64,000 bases of DNA from Lachnospiraceae bacterium (GTDB lineage Bacteria; Bacillota; Clostridia; Lachnospirales; Lachnospiraceae): positions 62,001-126,000 of the forward strand of contig JAAWCS010000042.1 of the NCBI GenBank assembly GCA_022793375.1, in the 5' to 3' direction. The notes beneath the pieces were generated by a model. That model saw only the letters and a program-made list of their open reading frames with translations. It had not been told where the DNA came from and made no database searches. Positions 52,143 to 62,266 of this stretch are shown here, piece after piece. A program made the position numbers and the translations under genes. Positions within the stretch are counted from its first letter, which is position 1, and every line of letters begins with the position of its first letter.

Positions 52143-54329
52143 CTAATGCAGGTACTTGTAATAATCCACTTCCACAAACTGCCGTGAAATCTTCAGCGCA
52201 TTGCTGACCCGCTTGCGCGTGGCGCTCACATAGTCCTCCGACACCGCTTCCCCGGTCAGAGAAGTCGCGCCGCGGGCATCCTTGCTGTTGTTGTACATGG
52301 CGGTCTCCGTAATCCAGCTGCCGTTCGGGAAAATGACCAGGCCTTCGGTATCGGAGAAAATATCGTGTCCTACCAGTACACGGGAATCGTACTCCAGGCC
52401 CAGCATATTGGCGATTGTCGGCAGGATATCCATGCTGTAGCAGGGTTTATCCACGATAATATTCTCTCCTTCGGCCATGCTGCCGGTCCAGATAATCAAA
52501 TTGTTTTTGTAGCGCTCAAAATACTGGTCGATATGATACTCGCTCACACCCTTCTGATAGGCGGCAATCTCGTCGCACATATCGCGGTAGCCGTCGGCAT
52601 AGGGAATATGGTCGGCGGACAGCACCACCAGGGTATGATCGGCAATCCCGGCCTCCTCCAGCTTGTTTAACAGGCTTTCCAGCGCCTTGTCCAGTTCAAT
52701 GTTGCAGGCGATATAAGCTTTGGCGGTATCCGACAGTGGCAGGTCCGCTACGGCGTCCTTATTGCGGGCCGACATGGCGTTGCCGCCGAAGTTGTACTCC
52801 GCGTGGGCGCTGACCGTCATATAATAGGCATGGAACGGCTCGCTGTCCGCATATATATCAAAGGTCGTATCGATCAGATGCAGGTCCGACTGCGGCCAGT
52901 AGGGCTTGCCGGAGGAATTATTCTCGGTCTCAAAGCCCGTGCCGACGGCGATCCAGTTCTCGTAGCCCATATTCGGATGGGACGCATCGCGGCTGTAGTA
53001 GTCAAAGGTATGGTTGTGGAAGCCCCACAGATTGTATCCGGCCCGTTCCATCATACGGCCCAGGCAGAAATACATATCGGTCTTGTTCTCTCCCGTCACC
53101 TCCATCGAAATACGGCCGCCGTCTAACGGGATCTGGCTGACAAGGTTCGCATATTCGCCTGAAAGGGTGCTGCCGTACCACAGCGGCGTATAGAAATTGT
53201 TGAACACATAGCCGGTATTGACCAGCTTGTACAGCGTAGGCGTCAGCTTTTCATCCACCGCATAGGGCGAAAACCCTTCCGCTGTCAAAAAGATCAGGTT
53301 GTAACCCTCGTAAATCCCGGTGTATTCGTTTTTCTTGGTCGGTTCCTGGTTACTGTAATAGCGGTGCATGGTCGCCAGGTCGGAATCCCCCGCGGCCTCC
53401 GCCTCTTCGATCAGCTTGTCAAAATCGATATCCGTAAAATTGTACAGATCGTGGATGTCCGGCTCTTTCTGCGGTTCGGTCTCAGCCGGAAGCGTCTCGC
53501 CTCCGCTCTCTGTGCCCGCGCCCGACGTCTCCGATGCATCGACGGTTCCGCCGACCGGATCATTCTGCACCATCCAGTCGCTGCCCTCGTCCGACACGTC
53601 AAGATCCCCAAGACCGGAACTGCCGTTGCCAAACAGCACGCTCTTTAAATCCAGGCGCATCGAGGTCGCAATCCCCAGCTGCTCAACCGAAGCGGTCAGC
53701 GAACTGTTGTGATGATACAGATCGTATACGGAATCGGTCTCACGACTCCCGAAATTGACCAAAAGCAGGCAGATTACATGCGACAGCACAATGCCGCCGG
53801 CAATTGCGCCGTGCACCGGCAGCTTGCGCTGACGGAAGCTCAGCAACGTGCGGCCGATCGTTAAGATAAAGATAAACGGAATCACAATCAGGATAATCCC
53901 GAAAATATTGCTCCAGATATTGGCGATTGCCTGCATCAAGAACGGACCGAAGCCCAACGCCTGTGTGGCCTGTCCCTGCGCAAGCATGCTGAACACGGCC
54001 ACGTAGCTGTCAAATACCGAATGATACACAATATTGGCGCCAAACACCAGACAGCAGAAAAAAGTCAAAACACAGGTAATGATATAGTTTGCCTGTTTTG
54101 ACGGCGTCAGGTTGCACAAAAACCCGAAAAACGCCCCGATCGGAATCGAGAAGATCACCGGGAAGAAGAAGCTGAGGCCAAAGCTGCCAAACATTACAAA
54201 ATGGAAGGTCAGCTCCAACCAGAAAATAACTCCGATAAAATACAATACCGTGCTGAATACCAGCAGCAGATTTTCTCTTCTGGTTCTTCCCACCTGCCGG
54301 AAATTCAGCTGGCTCTTTTTTCGACTCAT
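52143..54329 (-). CDS. LtaS-family sulfatase (lipoteichoic acid synthase-like)
   Basis: The 728-aa membrane protein has five N-terminal transmembrane helices and a large extracellular sulfatase-type domain. The catalytic region includes TAEGFSPYAVD and PLWYGSTLSGEYAN with the probable nucleophile Thr, YYSRDASHPNMGY, and LVVLSADHIPYADGY with the metal-binding Asp-His. LtaS enzymes polymerise glycerol phosphate onto a glycolipid; this one could act on lipoteichoic acid or a related polymer. An acidic Ser/Thr/Glu linker (about 265-300) separates membrane and catalytic parts. The ATG at 54329 has AAAGGTG about nine bases ahead; an upstream GTG would overlap it. It follows leuS by 29 bases. Confidence 0.85.
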   Translation of the reverse strand: MSRKKSQLNFRQVGRTRRENLLLVFSTVLYFIGVIFWLELTFHFVMFGSFGLSFFFPVIFSIPIGAFFGFLCNLTPSKQANYIITCVLTFFCCLVFGANIVYHSVFDSYVAVFSMLAQGQATQALGFGPFLMQAIANIWSNIFGIILIVIPFIFILTIGRTLLSFRQRKLPVHGAIAGGIVLSHVICLLLVNFGSRETDSVYDLYHHNSSLTASVEQLGIATSMRLDLKSVLFGNGSSGLGDLDVSDEGSDWMVQNDPVGGTVDASETSGAGTESGGETLPAETEPQKEPDIHDLYNFTDIDFDKLIEEAEAAGDSDLATMHRYYSNQEPTKKNEYTGIYEGYNLIFLTAEGFSPYAVDEKLTPTLYKLVNTGYVFNNFYTPLWYGSTLSGEYANLVSQIPLDGGRISMEVTGENKTDMYFCLGRMMERAGYNLWGFHNHTFDYYSRDASHPNMGYENWIAVGTGFETENNSSGKPYWPQSDLHLIDTTFDIYADSEPFHAYYMTVSAHAEYNFGGNAMSARNKDAVADLPLSDTAKAYIACNIELDKALESLLNKLEEAGIADHTLVVLSADHIPYADGYRDMCDEIAAYQKGVSEYHIDQYFERYKNNLIIWTGSMAEGENIIVDKPCYSMDILPTIANMLGLEYDSRVLVGHDIFSDTEGLVIFPNGSWITETAMYNNSKDARGATSLTGEAVSEDYVSATRKRVSNALKISRQFVEVDYYKYLH

Positions 54330-54358
54330 CGTTTTGCTCACCTTTTTCTTTCTTGCCT

Positions 54359-56767
54359 TTAGTTCTTTGCCACAATATTGATGATACGGCCGGGCACGTA
54401 AATTTCTTTTACGATCGTACCGGCCAGCTTGCTGCCAAGCGCCTCCTTAGCGGCCGCCAGCGCGTCCTCCTTAGACGCGTCTACGGCAATGGTCACGGTA
54501 GTACGCATCTTGCCGTTTACCTGTACGCCGACCTCCACCATGTTTTCCACGGTCTTGGCCTCCTCGTACTCCGGCCACGACGCCTGGTACAGCCGTCCTT
54601 CATAGCCCAGCGTCTGCCACAGCTCTTCGGTGACGTGGGGCGCTACCGGGTTTAAGAGAACCAGCAAAGTCCTGAATTCTCCACGCGTCACCGAACCGTT
54701 TTTATAAAATTGGTTCAAAAGCGCCATCATGGCGGCAATCGCCGTGTTAAACTTCAGGTTTTCATAATCGCTGCCGACCTTTTTGATCGTCTGGTGCATC
54801 TTGGTCTCCATTGCCGCCGAATAGCCCTCTTCGCCGTTTACCAGTTCCGAAAGCTTCCAGACGCGGTCCAGGAAACGGCGACAGCCGCGCACGCCCTCCT
54901 GCGACCAGGACGCGCTTAAATCAAACGCGCCGATAAACATCTCATAGGTGCGCAGCGTATCGGCTCCAAACTCGTCGACGATGTCGTCCGGATTGACTAC
55001 GTTGCCGCGGGATTTGCTCATCTTCTCGCCGTTCTCGCCGAGGATCATGCCGTGCGAGGTACGCTTCTGATACGGTTCCGGGCAGGGTACGACTTTCTGG
55101 TCGTAGAGGAATTTATGCCAGAAACGGGAATACAGAAGGTGAAGCGTCGTGTGCTCCATACCGCCGTTGTACCAGTCTACGGGCATCCAGTAAGCAAGCG
55201 CTTCTTTACTTGCCAACGCATTTTCATTGTGCGGGTCCGTATAGCGCAGGAAATACCAGGAGGAACCGGCCCACTGAGGCATGGTATCGGTTTCCCGCTT
55301 CGCCGGTCCGCCGCAGCAGGGACAGGTCGTGTTTACCCAGTCCGTCATCGCCGCCAACGGCGATTCGCCGGTATCCGTCGGCATGTAGCTCTCCACCTCG
55401 GGAAGCTCCAGCGGCAGTTGCGACTCCGGCAGCGGCACATAGCCGCACTTTACGCACTTGACGATCGGGATCGGCTCGCCCCAATATCTCTGCCGGGAAA
55501 ATACCCAGTCTCTTAATTTAAAGTTTTTCTTAGGTTCGCCAACTTTATTCTCCGCCAGCCAATTTGTAATCGTTTTTTTAGCTTCCGCCACTTCCAGACC
55601 GTTTAAAAATCCGGAATTTACCAGCGTGCCGGTCGCCACATCGGTAAACGCGGCCTCCTGCACATCGCCGCCGGCCACCACCTCGATGATCGGCAGGCCG
55701 AATTTCTTTGCAAACTCCCAGTCTCTCTCGTCGTGAGCCGGCACCGCCATGATCGCGCCCGTGCCGTAACTCATCAGCACATAGTCGGAAATCCAGATCG
55801 GAATCTCCCTGCCGTTGACCGGATTGACGGCCGACAACCCCTGAATCTCCACACCGGTCTTTTCCTTGGCAAGCTCCGAACGCTCGAAATCCGATTTTCT
55901 GGCAGCCTGCTCGCGGTAAGCGGCAATCTGCTCCCAGTTTTGAATCTCGTCTTTGTACTTATCAATATACGGATGCTCCGGAGACAGAACCATATAAGTA
56001 ACACCAAACAGCGTGTCCGGACGCGTTGTGTAAATCCGCAGTTTTTCTTCTTTATCTTTCAGCGAAAAATCCACTTCTGCGCCGTGCGAACGGCCGATCC
56101 AGTTCTTCTGCGAAACCTTGACCCGCTCGATATAGTCCAAACCGTCCAGATCGTCGATCAGCTGGTCGGCATACTCCGTGATTTTCAGCATCCACTGACT
56201 GCGGACCCGGCGCACCACCTCGCCGCCGCAGCGCTCGCAGACGCCGTTTACGACCTCCTCATTGGCCAGTCCCACCTTGCAGGAAGTACACCAGTTGATC
56301 GGCATTTCCGTCTTATAAGCCAGCCCGGCCTTAAACAGTTTGAGGAAAATCCACTGCGTCCACTTATAGTAATTCGGGTCGGTCGTATTGACCTCCCGGT
56401 CCCAGTCAAAGGAATAACCAAGCGATTCCAGCTGTTTCTTAAAATGCCCTACGTTATTATGCGTCACAATCCGCGGATGAATGTGATTTTGAATCGCGTA
56501 ATTCTCCGTGGGCAGGCCAAAGGCATCCCACCCCATCGGATACAGCACGTTATAGCCCTGCATACGGCGTTTTCTGGCAACGATATCCAGCGCCGTGTAC
56601 GGACGCGGATGCCCTACATGCAGACCCTGGCCGGAAGGGTAGGGAAACTCCACCAGCGCATAATATTTGGGCTTGGAATAATCGTCGGTCGCCGCAAAAG
56701 CCTTCTCCTGTCCCCAAATCTCCTGCCACTTTTTCTCAATCTGTTTCGGTTCGTAAGCTGTACTCAT
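54359..56767 (-). CDS. leuS: Leucyl-tRNA synthetase
   Basis: The 802-aa class I synthetase charges tRNA-Leu. HIGH is [20 protein letters not shown] is [11 protein letters not shown]; the CP1 editing domain shows [20 protein letters not shown], and [11 protein letters not shown] and [12 protein letters not shown] are typical. Start is set by AAGGAGG nine bases before the ATG; the long frame upstream only translates the leader repeats. A promoter lies about 135 bases upstream and the leader carries the copy C repeat instead of a T-box. Confidence 0.97.
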   Translation of the reverse strand: MSTAYEPKQIEKKWQEIWGQEKAFAATDDYSKPKYYALVEFPYPSGQGLHVGHPRPYTALDIVARKRRMQGYNVLYPMGWDAFGLPTENYAIQNHIHPRIVTHNNVGHFKKQLESLGYSFDWDREVNTTDPNYYKWTQWIFLKLFKAGLAYKTEMPINWCTSCKVGLANEEVVNGVCERCGGEVVRRVRSQWMLKITEYADQLIDDLDGLDYIERVKVSQKNWIGRSHGAEVDFSLKDKEEKLRIYTTRPDTLFGVTYMVLSPEHPYIDKYKDEIQNWEQIAAYREQAARKSDFERSELAKEKTGVEIQGLSAVNPVNGREIPIWISDYVLMSYGTGAIMAVPAHDERDWEFAKKFGLPIIEVVAGGDVQEAAFTDVATGTLVNSGFLNGLEVAEAKKTITNWLAENKVGEPKKNFKLRDWVFSRQRYWGEPIPIVKCVKCGYVPLPESQLPLELPEVESYMPTDTGESPLAAMTDWVNTTCPCCGGPAKRETDTMPQWAGSSWYFLRYTDPHNENALASKEALAYWMPVDWYNGGMEHTTLHLLYSRFWHKFLYDQKVVPCPEPYQKRTSHGMILGENGEKMSKSRGNVVNPDDIVDEFGADTLRTYEMFIGAFDLSASWSQEGVRGCRRFLDRVWKLSELVNGEEGYSAAMETKMHQTIKKVGSDYENLKFNTAIAAMMALLNQFYKNGSVTRGEFRTLLVLLNPVAPHVTEELWQTLGYEGRLYQASWPEYEEAKTVENMVEVGVQVNGKMRTTVTIAVDASKEDALAAAKEALGSKLAGTIVKEIYVPGRIINIVAKN

Positions 56768-56781
56768 GGTTTCCTCCTTTT

Positions 56782-56842
56782 TGCCCGTGTTCTCAGGGCA
56801 TAATGGTACACCCTTAGGGCATAATGGCACACCCCTGCGGTG
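56782..56842 (-). repeat. Leader hairpin/minigene repeat, copy C (tandem)
   Basis: In the sense of leuS, CACCGCAGGGGTG (56842-56830) is followed by GCCATTATGCCCTAA, then AAGGGTGTACCATTATGCC and the hairpin TGCCCTGAGAACACGGGCA (56800-56782). Two SD-like GGGTG boxes each precede a two-codon frame, ATG-CCC-TAA and ATG-CCC-TGA, with seven-base spacers. The hairpin ends 15 bases before the leuS start. Confidence 0.7.
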
Positions 56843-56897
56843 GATTCTTTCGTTCGGACACAACAAAAATACGCGTGCTGCCCTTACACATAAGGGT

Positions 56898-56926
56898 ATT
56901 CTACTCACATTCCCAAAGTTTGTCAA
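56898..56926 (-). promoter_or_regulatory. Promoter of leuS
   Basis: On the minus strand TTGACA (56921-56926) and TAGAAT (56898-56903) are 17 bases apart. The transcript would start near 56891 and carry the copy C repeat in its leader. Confidence 0.75.
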
Positions 56927-56993
56927 GCAAAGACCCCTGGCTTTCCTTACGCTTTCCTTAATCCTTTCATAACGTTTTTTGCTCTTTGGAACA

Positions 56994-57044
56994 GCAGACA
57001 CACCTCCGCTCCATAAAATATGGTGCGAAGGTGTGTCCGTCTGC
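56994..57044 (-). terminator. Probable recA terminator
   Basis: GACACACCT (56997-57005) and AGGTGTGTC (57029-57037) form a strong stem within a longer GCAGAC/GTCTGC repeat. It lies about 70 bases past the recA stop; the T-tract is weak. Confidence 0.55.
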
Positions 57045-57115
57045 AATCATGCGTGCGCCAAAGAAAACGCCCGGCCGGCTCTCATGCCTGGCCTGTGTGC
57101 CGCCGCATCTGCCGG

Positions 57116-58234
57116 TTATTCGTCTGTCCCGCTCTCCGCGGTCTGCCTGGCGGCTGCCGCGCGGTCCGTCTTATCCTTTCCCTTGCGGCCCTTCTCCGGC
57201 TTCTCCACCGCGTTTACGGTATCCATCGAAACCGACGACACCGGAAGGCTGAATTCCTGCCGGACGCGGTTCTCGATATCGGACATGATCTCCGGGTGCT
57301 CACGCAGAAACGCCTTGGCGTTCTCGCGCCCCTGGCCAATCTTCTCGCTGTTGTAGGCATACCAGGAGCCGCTCTTGTCCACCACGTTGATCTTGGCCGC
57401 CAGATCGAGAATATCTCCTTCGCGGGAAATTCCCTTGCCGAACATGATGTCAAATTCGGCTTCTTTAAACGGCGGGGCCACTTTGTTCTTTACGACTTTG
57501 ATCCGCGTGCGGTTGCCGATCACCTCGCCGCCCTGCTTGAGCGATTCGATGCGGCGCACGTCGAGACGCACCGAGGAATAGAACTTGAGCGCGCGGCCGC
57601 CGGTCGTCGTCTCCGGGTTGCCGAACATGACGCCCACCTTCTCACGCAGCTGGTTGATAAAGACCACCACGCAGTTGGAGCGGTTGATCGCCGCCGTGAG
57701 CTTGCGCAGGGCCTGCGACATCAGGCGCGCCTGCAGCCCTACATGGGAGTCGCCCATATCGCCGTCGATCTCCGCCTTCGGCACCAGTGCCGCCACCGAG
57801 TCCACGATCACAATGTCGATCGCGCCCGAGCGGACCATCGTCTCGGCAATCTCCAGCGCCTGCTCCCCGTTGTCCGGCTGGGAAATGTACAGATTGTCAA
57901 TGTCCACGCCGATATTCTTCGCGTATACGGGATCCAGCGCGTGCTCGGCGTCGATGAAGCCGGCGATTCCCTCCCGCTTCTGCACCTCCGCCACCATGTG
58001 CAGGGCCACCGTCGTCTTACCGCTCGACTCCGGGCCGTACACTTCGATGATGCGCCCGCGGGGCACGCCGCCCAGGCCCAGCGCAATGTCCAGGCTCAGC
58101 GAACCGGTGGGAATCGATTCGATATTCATATTGGCGCCGGAATCGCCCAGCTTCATCACAGAACCTTTCCCATATGCTTTCTCAATCTGGGCCAGCGCCG
58201 CATCCAATGCTTTTTTCTTGTCTTCGTTCACCAT
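57116..58234 (-). CDS. recA: Recombinase RecA
   Basis: The 372-aa protein forms filaments for homologous recombination and triggers LexA self-cleavage. Walker A is [10 protein letters not shown], followed by [34 protein letters not shown] and [22 protein letters not shown] (L2 loop). The C-terminus is lysine- and glutamate-rich. The ATG at 58234 has GGAGG five bases ahead; an upstream GTG is too close. A LexA box lies just upstream and two promoters precede it. Confidence 0.98.
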   Translation of the reverse strand: MVNEDKKKALDAALAQIEKAYGKGSVMKLGDSGANMNIESIPTGSLSLDIALGLGGVPRGRIIEVYGPESSGKTTVALHMVAEVQKREGIAGFIDAEHALDPVYAKNIGVDIDNLYISQPDNGEQALEIAETMVRSGAIDIVIVDSVAALVPKAEIDGDMGDSHVGLQARLMSQALRKLTAAINRSNCVVVFINQLREKVGVMFGNPETTTGGRALKFYSSVRLDVRRIESLKQGGEVIGNRTRIKVVKNKVAPPFKEAEFDIMFGKGISREGDILDLAAKINVVDKSGSWYAYNSEKIGQGRENAKAFLREHPEIMSDIENRVRQEFSLPVSSVSMDTVNAVEKPEKGRKGKDKTDRAAAARQTAESGTDE

Positions 58235-58249
58235 AGTATCCTCCACATA

Positions 58250-58263
58250 CGAACTAACGTTCG
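58250..58263 (-). promoter_or_regulatory. LexA (SOS) box of recA
   Basis: CGAACTAACGTTCG has the perfect half-sites CGAAC and GTTCG of the Gram-positive LexA box. It lies just after the expected transcription start of the proximal promoter, where bound LexA would block transcription. Confidence 0.92.
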
Positions 58264-58275
58264 ATTCTTGATATC

Positions 58276-58304
58276 ATCATACCTTACTTTCCATGGATTG
58301 TCAA
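58276..58304 (-). promoter_or_regulatory. Proximal recA promoter
   Basis: On the minus strand a perfect TTGACA (58299-58304) and TATGAT (58276-58281) are 17 bases apart, immediately upstream of the LexA box. Confidence 0.85.
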
Positions 58305-58335
58305 CTGGTTTTGGTGAATAATGAGGAGTAAATTC

Positions 58336-58364
58336 AGTATATCTCTTTTTCCGGGAATTGTAAA
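58336..58364 (-). promoter_or_regulatory. Possible distal recA promoter
   Basis: TTTACA (58359-58364) and TATACT (58336-58341) on the minus strand are 17 bases apart, 60 bases upstream of the proximal promoter. Its transcript would also pass through the LexA box. Confidence 0.5.
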
Positions 58365-58399
58365 GCCGGCCTGCGCGCGCTGCCCCGGCCCGAAGGCCG

Positions 58400-61300
58400 C
58401 TAGCCGATCAGCTGCAGCAGCTCCTCTCTCGACATGCCCGCAAGGCCGCCCGTCTCTCCGCTGAGGATTTCATCGGCCAGGTTCTTTTTGGCCTCCTGCA
58501 TCTGCAAAATCTTTTCCTCAATCGAATCCTTGACAATCAGCCGGTACACCGACACTACCTTTTTCTGGCCGATGCGGTGCGCGCGGTCGGTCGCCTGGTT
58601 CTGTACGGCCAGGTTCCACCAGGGATCGTAATGGATGACCACATCGGCTCCCGTCAGATTGAGCCCCGTGCCGCCGGCCTTTAAAGAAATCAGGAATACC
58701 GGCGTATCGTCCTCATTAAAGCGCCGCACCAGCTCCACCCGCTTTTCCTTTGACGTCGCCCCTGTAATTTTATAATAGGTAATCTTTTCTGCGGCCAGGT
58801 CCTCCTCCAAAAGTTCCAGCATGCTTGTAAACTGGGAGAACAAGAGGATTTTGTGCTCGCCCGCAATCGCGCTGCGCACCAGGTCGATACAGGCCTCCCG
58901 TTTCGCCGAACCGCCGCTGTAATTCTCCAGATAGAGCGTCGGGTCACAGCAGACCTGCCGAATCTTGGTAAGCTCCGCCAGCACCCGCATCTTATTCTTT
59001 TGGAAATTTTCATCGTTCTGCTCGTTTAAAAGCTTGCGCATATGGACGACCTGCGCGTCGTACAGCTTCTGCTGCTTGTCCTCCATGCGGGCAAAGCGCG
59101 TTTCCTCCAGTTTCTCCGGCAAATCTTTCAGCACCTCTTGCTTTAGGCGGCGCAAAATAAAGGGCGATACCATCTTTTTGAGACAGGCCGTCGCCTCCTC
59201 GTCGTGGTTTTTGGCAATCGGTATCTCCAGATCCTTTTTAAACGTCTCATAGCCGTACAAAAAACCAGGCATCAGATAGTCGAAAATACTCCACAATTCG
59301 CTGAGGCGGTTCTCAATCGGCGTGCCGGTCAGCGCAAAACGCGTGCGGCTGCGCAGGATCTTTACTGCTTTTGAGGCCGCCGTCGCATGGTTCTTGATGT
59401 ACTGCGCCTCGTCAATCACCTGGTAAACAAACCGGCAGTCCTCATATTCGACGATATCCCGCTTCAGGAGATCGTATGAGGTCACCAGCACGTCGTACTC
59501 TTGATAGCGACGCAGTTTGCCGGCCCGCTCCTTCTGCGTGCCGACGATCAGGCATACCGACAGTTCCGGCGCGAAACGGCGAAGTTCCTCCTGCCAGTTA
59601 AACACCAGCGACGCCGGGGATACGATCAGCGACGTGCCGTCTCCGCCCTCTTTTTTATGCGCCAGCAGTACGGAAATCATCTGCAATGTCTTGCCCAGTC
59701 CCATGTCATCGGCCAAAATCCCGCCAAATCCGTATGCGTCCAGCGTCCGCAGCCACTTGTAGCCCGTGGTCTGATATTTGCGCATGGTTTTACGCAGGCT
59801 TTCCGGAACCTCAAAATCCGACTCGTTTACGGTCTTGAATTCCTTGACCAGTTTCTTAAAACGGCGGTCGCGGGTGGCGTAGAGCCCTTCGCTTTGCTCC
59901 ATCATCTGGTCCAAATACAGCGCCCGATACATCGGCAGCTGCACCTTGCCCTGCACAAATTCCTTCGGCGAGAGCCCGAGCCCCTCCATCATCTGGCAGA
60001 GCGCCTCCAGGCTGTCGTCCTCCATGTTGAGAAAATCCCCGTTTTTCAGACGGAAAAATCTCTTCTTCTGCCGGTAACCGGAAAGGATCTCCAAAAGTTC
60101 CTCACGGGAAATATCCTCCGAGGAGATCTCCAGATCCATCAGGTCGCTGCCCAGCGATACTCCCACCGAGACCTTCGGCCGCCGTCTTATATGCAGATGG
60201 CGGAAACGGTCCGTGCTGTGGACCTCTCCCAGCATCAGCAGCTGATCGACGCCCTGGTCCAATGCCCTGTACACGGCTTCTTCGTCCCAGCCGCAGTGAA
60301 ACACATCCGCATCCCGGTCCGTCTCCGGAAAATACCTGCGCACCTGGCCGATCATCTCCCGCTCGCGGTTCACATCCCGGAAATCCTCCTTGGCCGCCAC
60401 ATGGCGTTTTGACAGCAAGTCCATCACCGAGACGTCCTCTGTCCCGTATACGGCGCGGACCTGGCAGGATGCGTTGCGCCCTTCCACATCCAGATAAAAA
60501 TGAAAGACGGCTTCCGGCGGCAGGTACTCGGCTACCTCTTTCGCATCCGCTTCCTCGACCGTACCATAGCGGCGCAGAGCCGGAAGCAGGCTGTAATAGA
60601 ATTCCGCAAGGTTTTTGCGGCCGATACGGAACGAAACCCCGTCCATTGTTTCCGCGCCGTACAAGGGCAGAAATTCCTCGACGTATTCCGGGCTGACACG
60701 ATTTAAAAATCCGTTCTCTATATAATAGTAATAATGCGCGCCCTCCCACAGCCGCGACAGCTGCCCTTTCACATGCACGCCCTGGAACACGCCGTTCGAA
60801 TCTATGTCCTTTTCAATGCGCAGCCGCAGTTCCGGCGCCTGATCGCGCACGGACAGCACGCTTTTTTCGCGCGTCCTTGCCACTCCCGGCCGGTTGCTCT
60901 CCAGGTATTCCGCCGTCCTGCCTTCCAGCAGCGTATATACCTCGTCCAGCCGTCCGCCGAACAGATCGATGCTTCCCTTGATAAAAAGCCCGGGGAGGTT
61001 GTAGCGGTTGATGTACTGGGATAGGTTTTCCTGCCTGTACTCTTCATCCTTTACGGCCTGCGCAATAAAATTATAATATCCACGGGATTCGCTCTCAAAG
61101 CGGTCCCGGGCAAAATTTACCCTCAGATTCGCGCCAAAGGATATCTCCTGGCGGTCGTTTACCGCATCCACCAGGATCGTAAGGTTTTTTACCAGATACA
61201 TCTTCTCACGGCCGATGCGAAATGAAATCTTCAGCTGCTCCCCATTATTTTCCAGACGCGGTTCCAGCTTCAAATCCTCGCCCTGTTCCTGTGTCTCCGG

Positions 61301-62101
61301 CTGGCCCTCCAGCCCCCGTTTGCCGCGAAACTGCCACAGGATCCGCGCGCCGCTTAAATCAGTCGTATCCCCGGGGCTGTATTCCTTCAGATAATCGGCC
61401 AGCAGATACAAAAGCGCCAGCTCATGCACACACAGGCCGCGCCCTTCCCCATAGCCTCTCATATAGCCGGTACCCCAGAAAAACCGGCCGCAGCCAGGCG
61501 TCTCACAGCGCGCTTCGCAAATCTGCTTTTTATCAAAGGTGATCCTAAGCCCATACGAACGGCCGCCGGCCAGGAAGCGGCCCTCGGCCACACCCTTGTT
61601 TTCTTCCCGGCGGTTCTCATTCAGGTATCCGACGGTCACCTGATCCAGCACAACCAGCCCTTTATCAATCATTCCCTGCGCTTCCCGGCAAAGCCCTTTT
61701 GTCAGCTGCAGGGATTTTGTCATCTCTGCGAGATTAAAATAGGAATATCCCGGCATCTCCTGGATGATTTTGGCAAACGGATCCTCCGCCTGCTCTTCGG
61801 CATCGTCCGGCGCCGATGCCGCGTCCTCCTTTAATTTTTCCTGTGCCCGCCGCCGCTCGATCGCCGTCAGGACGGCCGCCATATGCTTGCAGTAACGGTG
61901 CTCCTGCGCATACGGGCAGGTACAGCTCATTGAGCGGATCACCTTTCCGGAGATGCGTATTTCCACATGATATGGAATGCTGCCCCGTACCGTGGCCGCG
62001 TAACCGCCGCCCATATATGTTAAATCCTTCACCTTTCCAGAGTTATAATACTGCCTTCCTCGTTCCAAAATCTGTTTGCCGAATATAATTCCCCAATTCA
62101 T
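58400..62101 (-). CDS. SNF2-family helicase with SWIM zinc finger
   Basis: The 1233-aa protein starts with a SWIM zinc finger (SCTCPYAQEHRYCKHMAAVL) near residues 58-78, then a bacterial SNF2-associated domain of about 600 residues. The C-terminal SNF2 ATPase has ADDMGLGKTLQM, VSPASLVFNWQEEL, VIDEAQYIKN, LTGTPIENRLSELWSIFDY, and the second lobe with LFSQFTSMLELLEEDL, SLKAGGTGLNLTGAD and ATDRAHRIGQ. Such proteins remodel protein-DNA complexes; the exact role is unknown. AAAAGG precedes the ATG and a promoter lies 60-90 bases upstream. A small GGCC hairpin with UUCG loop touches the stop codon. Confidence 0.93.
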   Translation of the reverse strand: MNWGIIFGKQILERGRQYYNSGKVKDLTYMGGGYAATVRGSIPYHVEIRISGKVIRSMSCTCPYAQEHRYCKHMAAVLTAIERRRAQEKLKEDAASAPDDAEEQAEDPFAKIIQEMPGYSYFNLAEMTKSLQLTKGLCREAQGMIDKGLVVLDQVTVGYLNENRREENKGVAEGRFLAGGRSYGLRITFDKKQICEARCETPGCGRFFWGTGYMRGYGEGRGLCVHELALLYLLADYLKEYSPGDTTDLSGARILWQFRGKRGLEGQPETQEQGEDLKLEPRLENNGEQLKISFRIGREKMYLVKNLTILVDAVNDRQEISFGANLRVNFARDRFESESRGYYNFIAQAVKDEEYRQENLSQYINRYNLPGLFIKGSIDLFGGRLDEVYTLLEGRTAEYLESNRPGVARTREKSVLSVRDQAPELRLRIEKDIDSNGVFQGVHVKGQLSRLWEGAHYYYYIENGFLNRVSPEYVEEFLPLYGAETMDGVSFRIGRKNLAEFYYSLLPALRRYGTVEEADAKEVAEYLPPEAVFHFYLDVEGRNASCQVRAVYGTEDVSVMDLLSKRHVAAKEDFRDVNREREMIGQVRRYFPETDRDADVFHCGWDEEAVYRALDQGVDQLLMLGEVHSTDRFRHLHIRRRPKVSVGVSLGSDLMDLEISSEDISREELLEILSGYRQKKRFFRLKNGDFLNMEDDSLEALCQMMEGLGLSPKEFVQGKVQLPMYRALYLDQMMEQSEGLYATRDRRFKKLVKEFKTVNESDFEVPESLRKTMRKYQTTGYKWLRTLDAYGFGGILADDMGLGKTLQMISVLLAHKKEGGDGTSLIVSPASLVFNWQEELRRFAPELSVCLIVGTQKERAGKLRRYQEYDVLVTSYDLLKRDIVEYEDCRFVYQVIDEAQYIKNHATAASKAVKILRSRTRFALTGTPIENRLSELWSIFDYLMPGFLYGYETFKKDLEIPIAKNHDEEATACLKKMVSPFILRRLKQEVLKDLPEKLEETRFARMEDKQQKLYDAQVVHMRKLLNEQNDENFQKNKMRVLAELTKIRQVCCDPTLYLENYSGGSAKREACIDLVRSAIAGEHKILLFSQFTSMLELLEEDLAAEKITYYKITGATSKEKRVELVRRFNEDDTPVFLISLKAGGTGLNLTGADVVIHYDPWWNLAVQNQATDRAHRIGQKKVVSVYRLIVKDSIEEKILQMQEAKKNLADEILSGETGGLAGMSREELLQLIG

Positions 62102-62163
62102 CCTTTTCTGCCTCCGGTTCTTCTGTCCGCAAAACGCGGCAAGCCGCCCTCTGCGGTGTCTCT

Positions 62164-62192
62164 ATTGTAGCCTTTCTTTCACAGCCTGGCAA
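62164..62192 (-). promoter_or_regulatory. Promoter of the SNF2 helicase gene
   Basis: On the minus strand TTGCCA (62187-62192) and TACAAT (62164-62169) are 17 bases apart, about 65-90 bases before the ATG. Confidence 0.6.
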
Positions 62193-62266
62193 CTGTTTTC
62201 ACAAATTTGCCGTTTCCGGGCGCATAATACGGCCCTTATTTTAAAATACTAATCGCGATATCATTA

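Noticed and set aside
55733..56803. 356-aa plus-strand frame opposite leuS
   Set aside because: Shadow of leuS; no motifs and no ribosome site.
56768..56990. T-box riboswitch upstream of leuS
   Set aside because: The AGGGTGGNACCGCG T-box sequence and a terminator/antiterminator pair are absent; the GGGTG boxes belong to the repeat family.
57020..58321. 433-aa plus-strand frame opposite recA
   Set aside because: Antisense to recA and covering its promoter and LexA box; no family signature.
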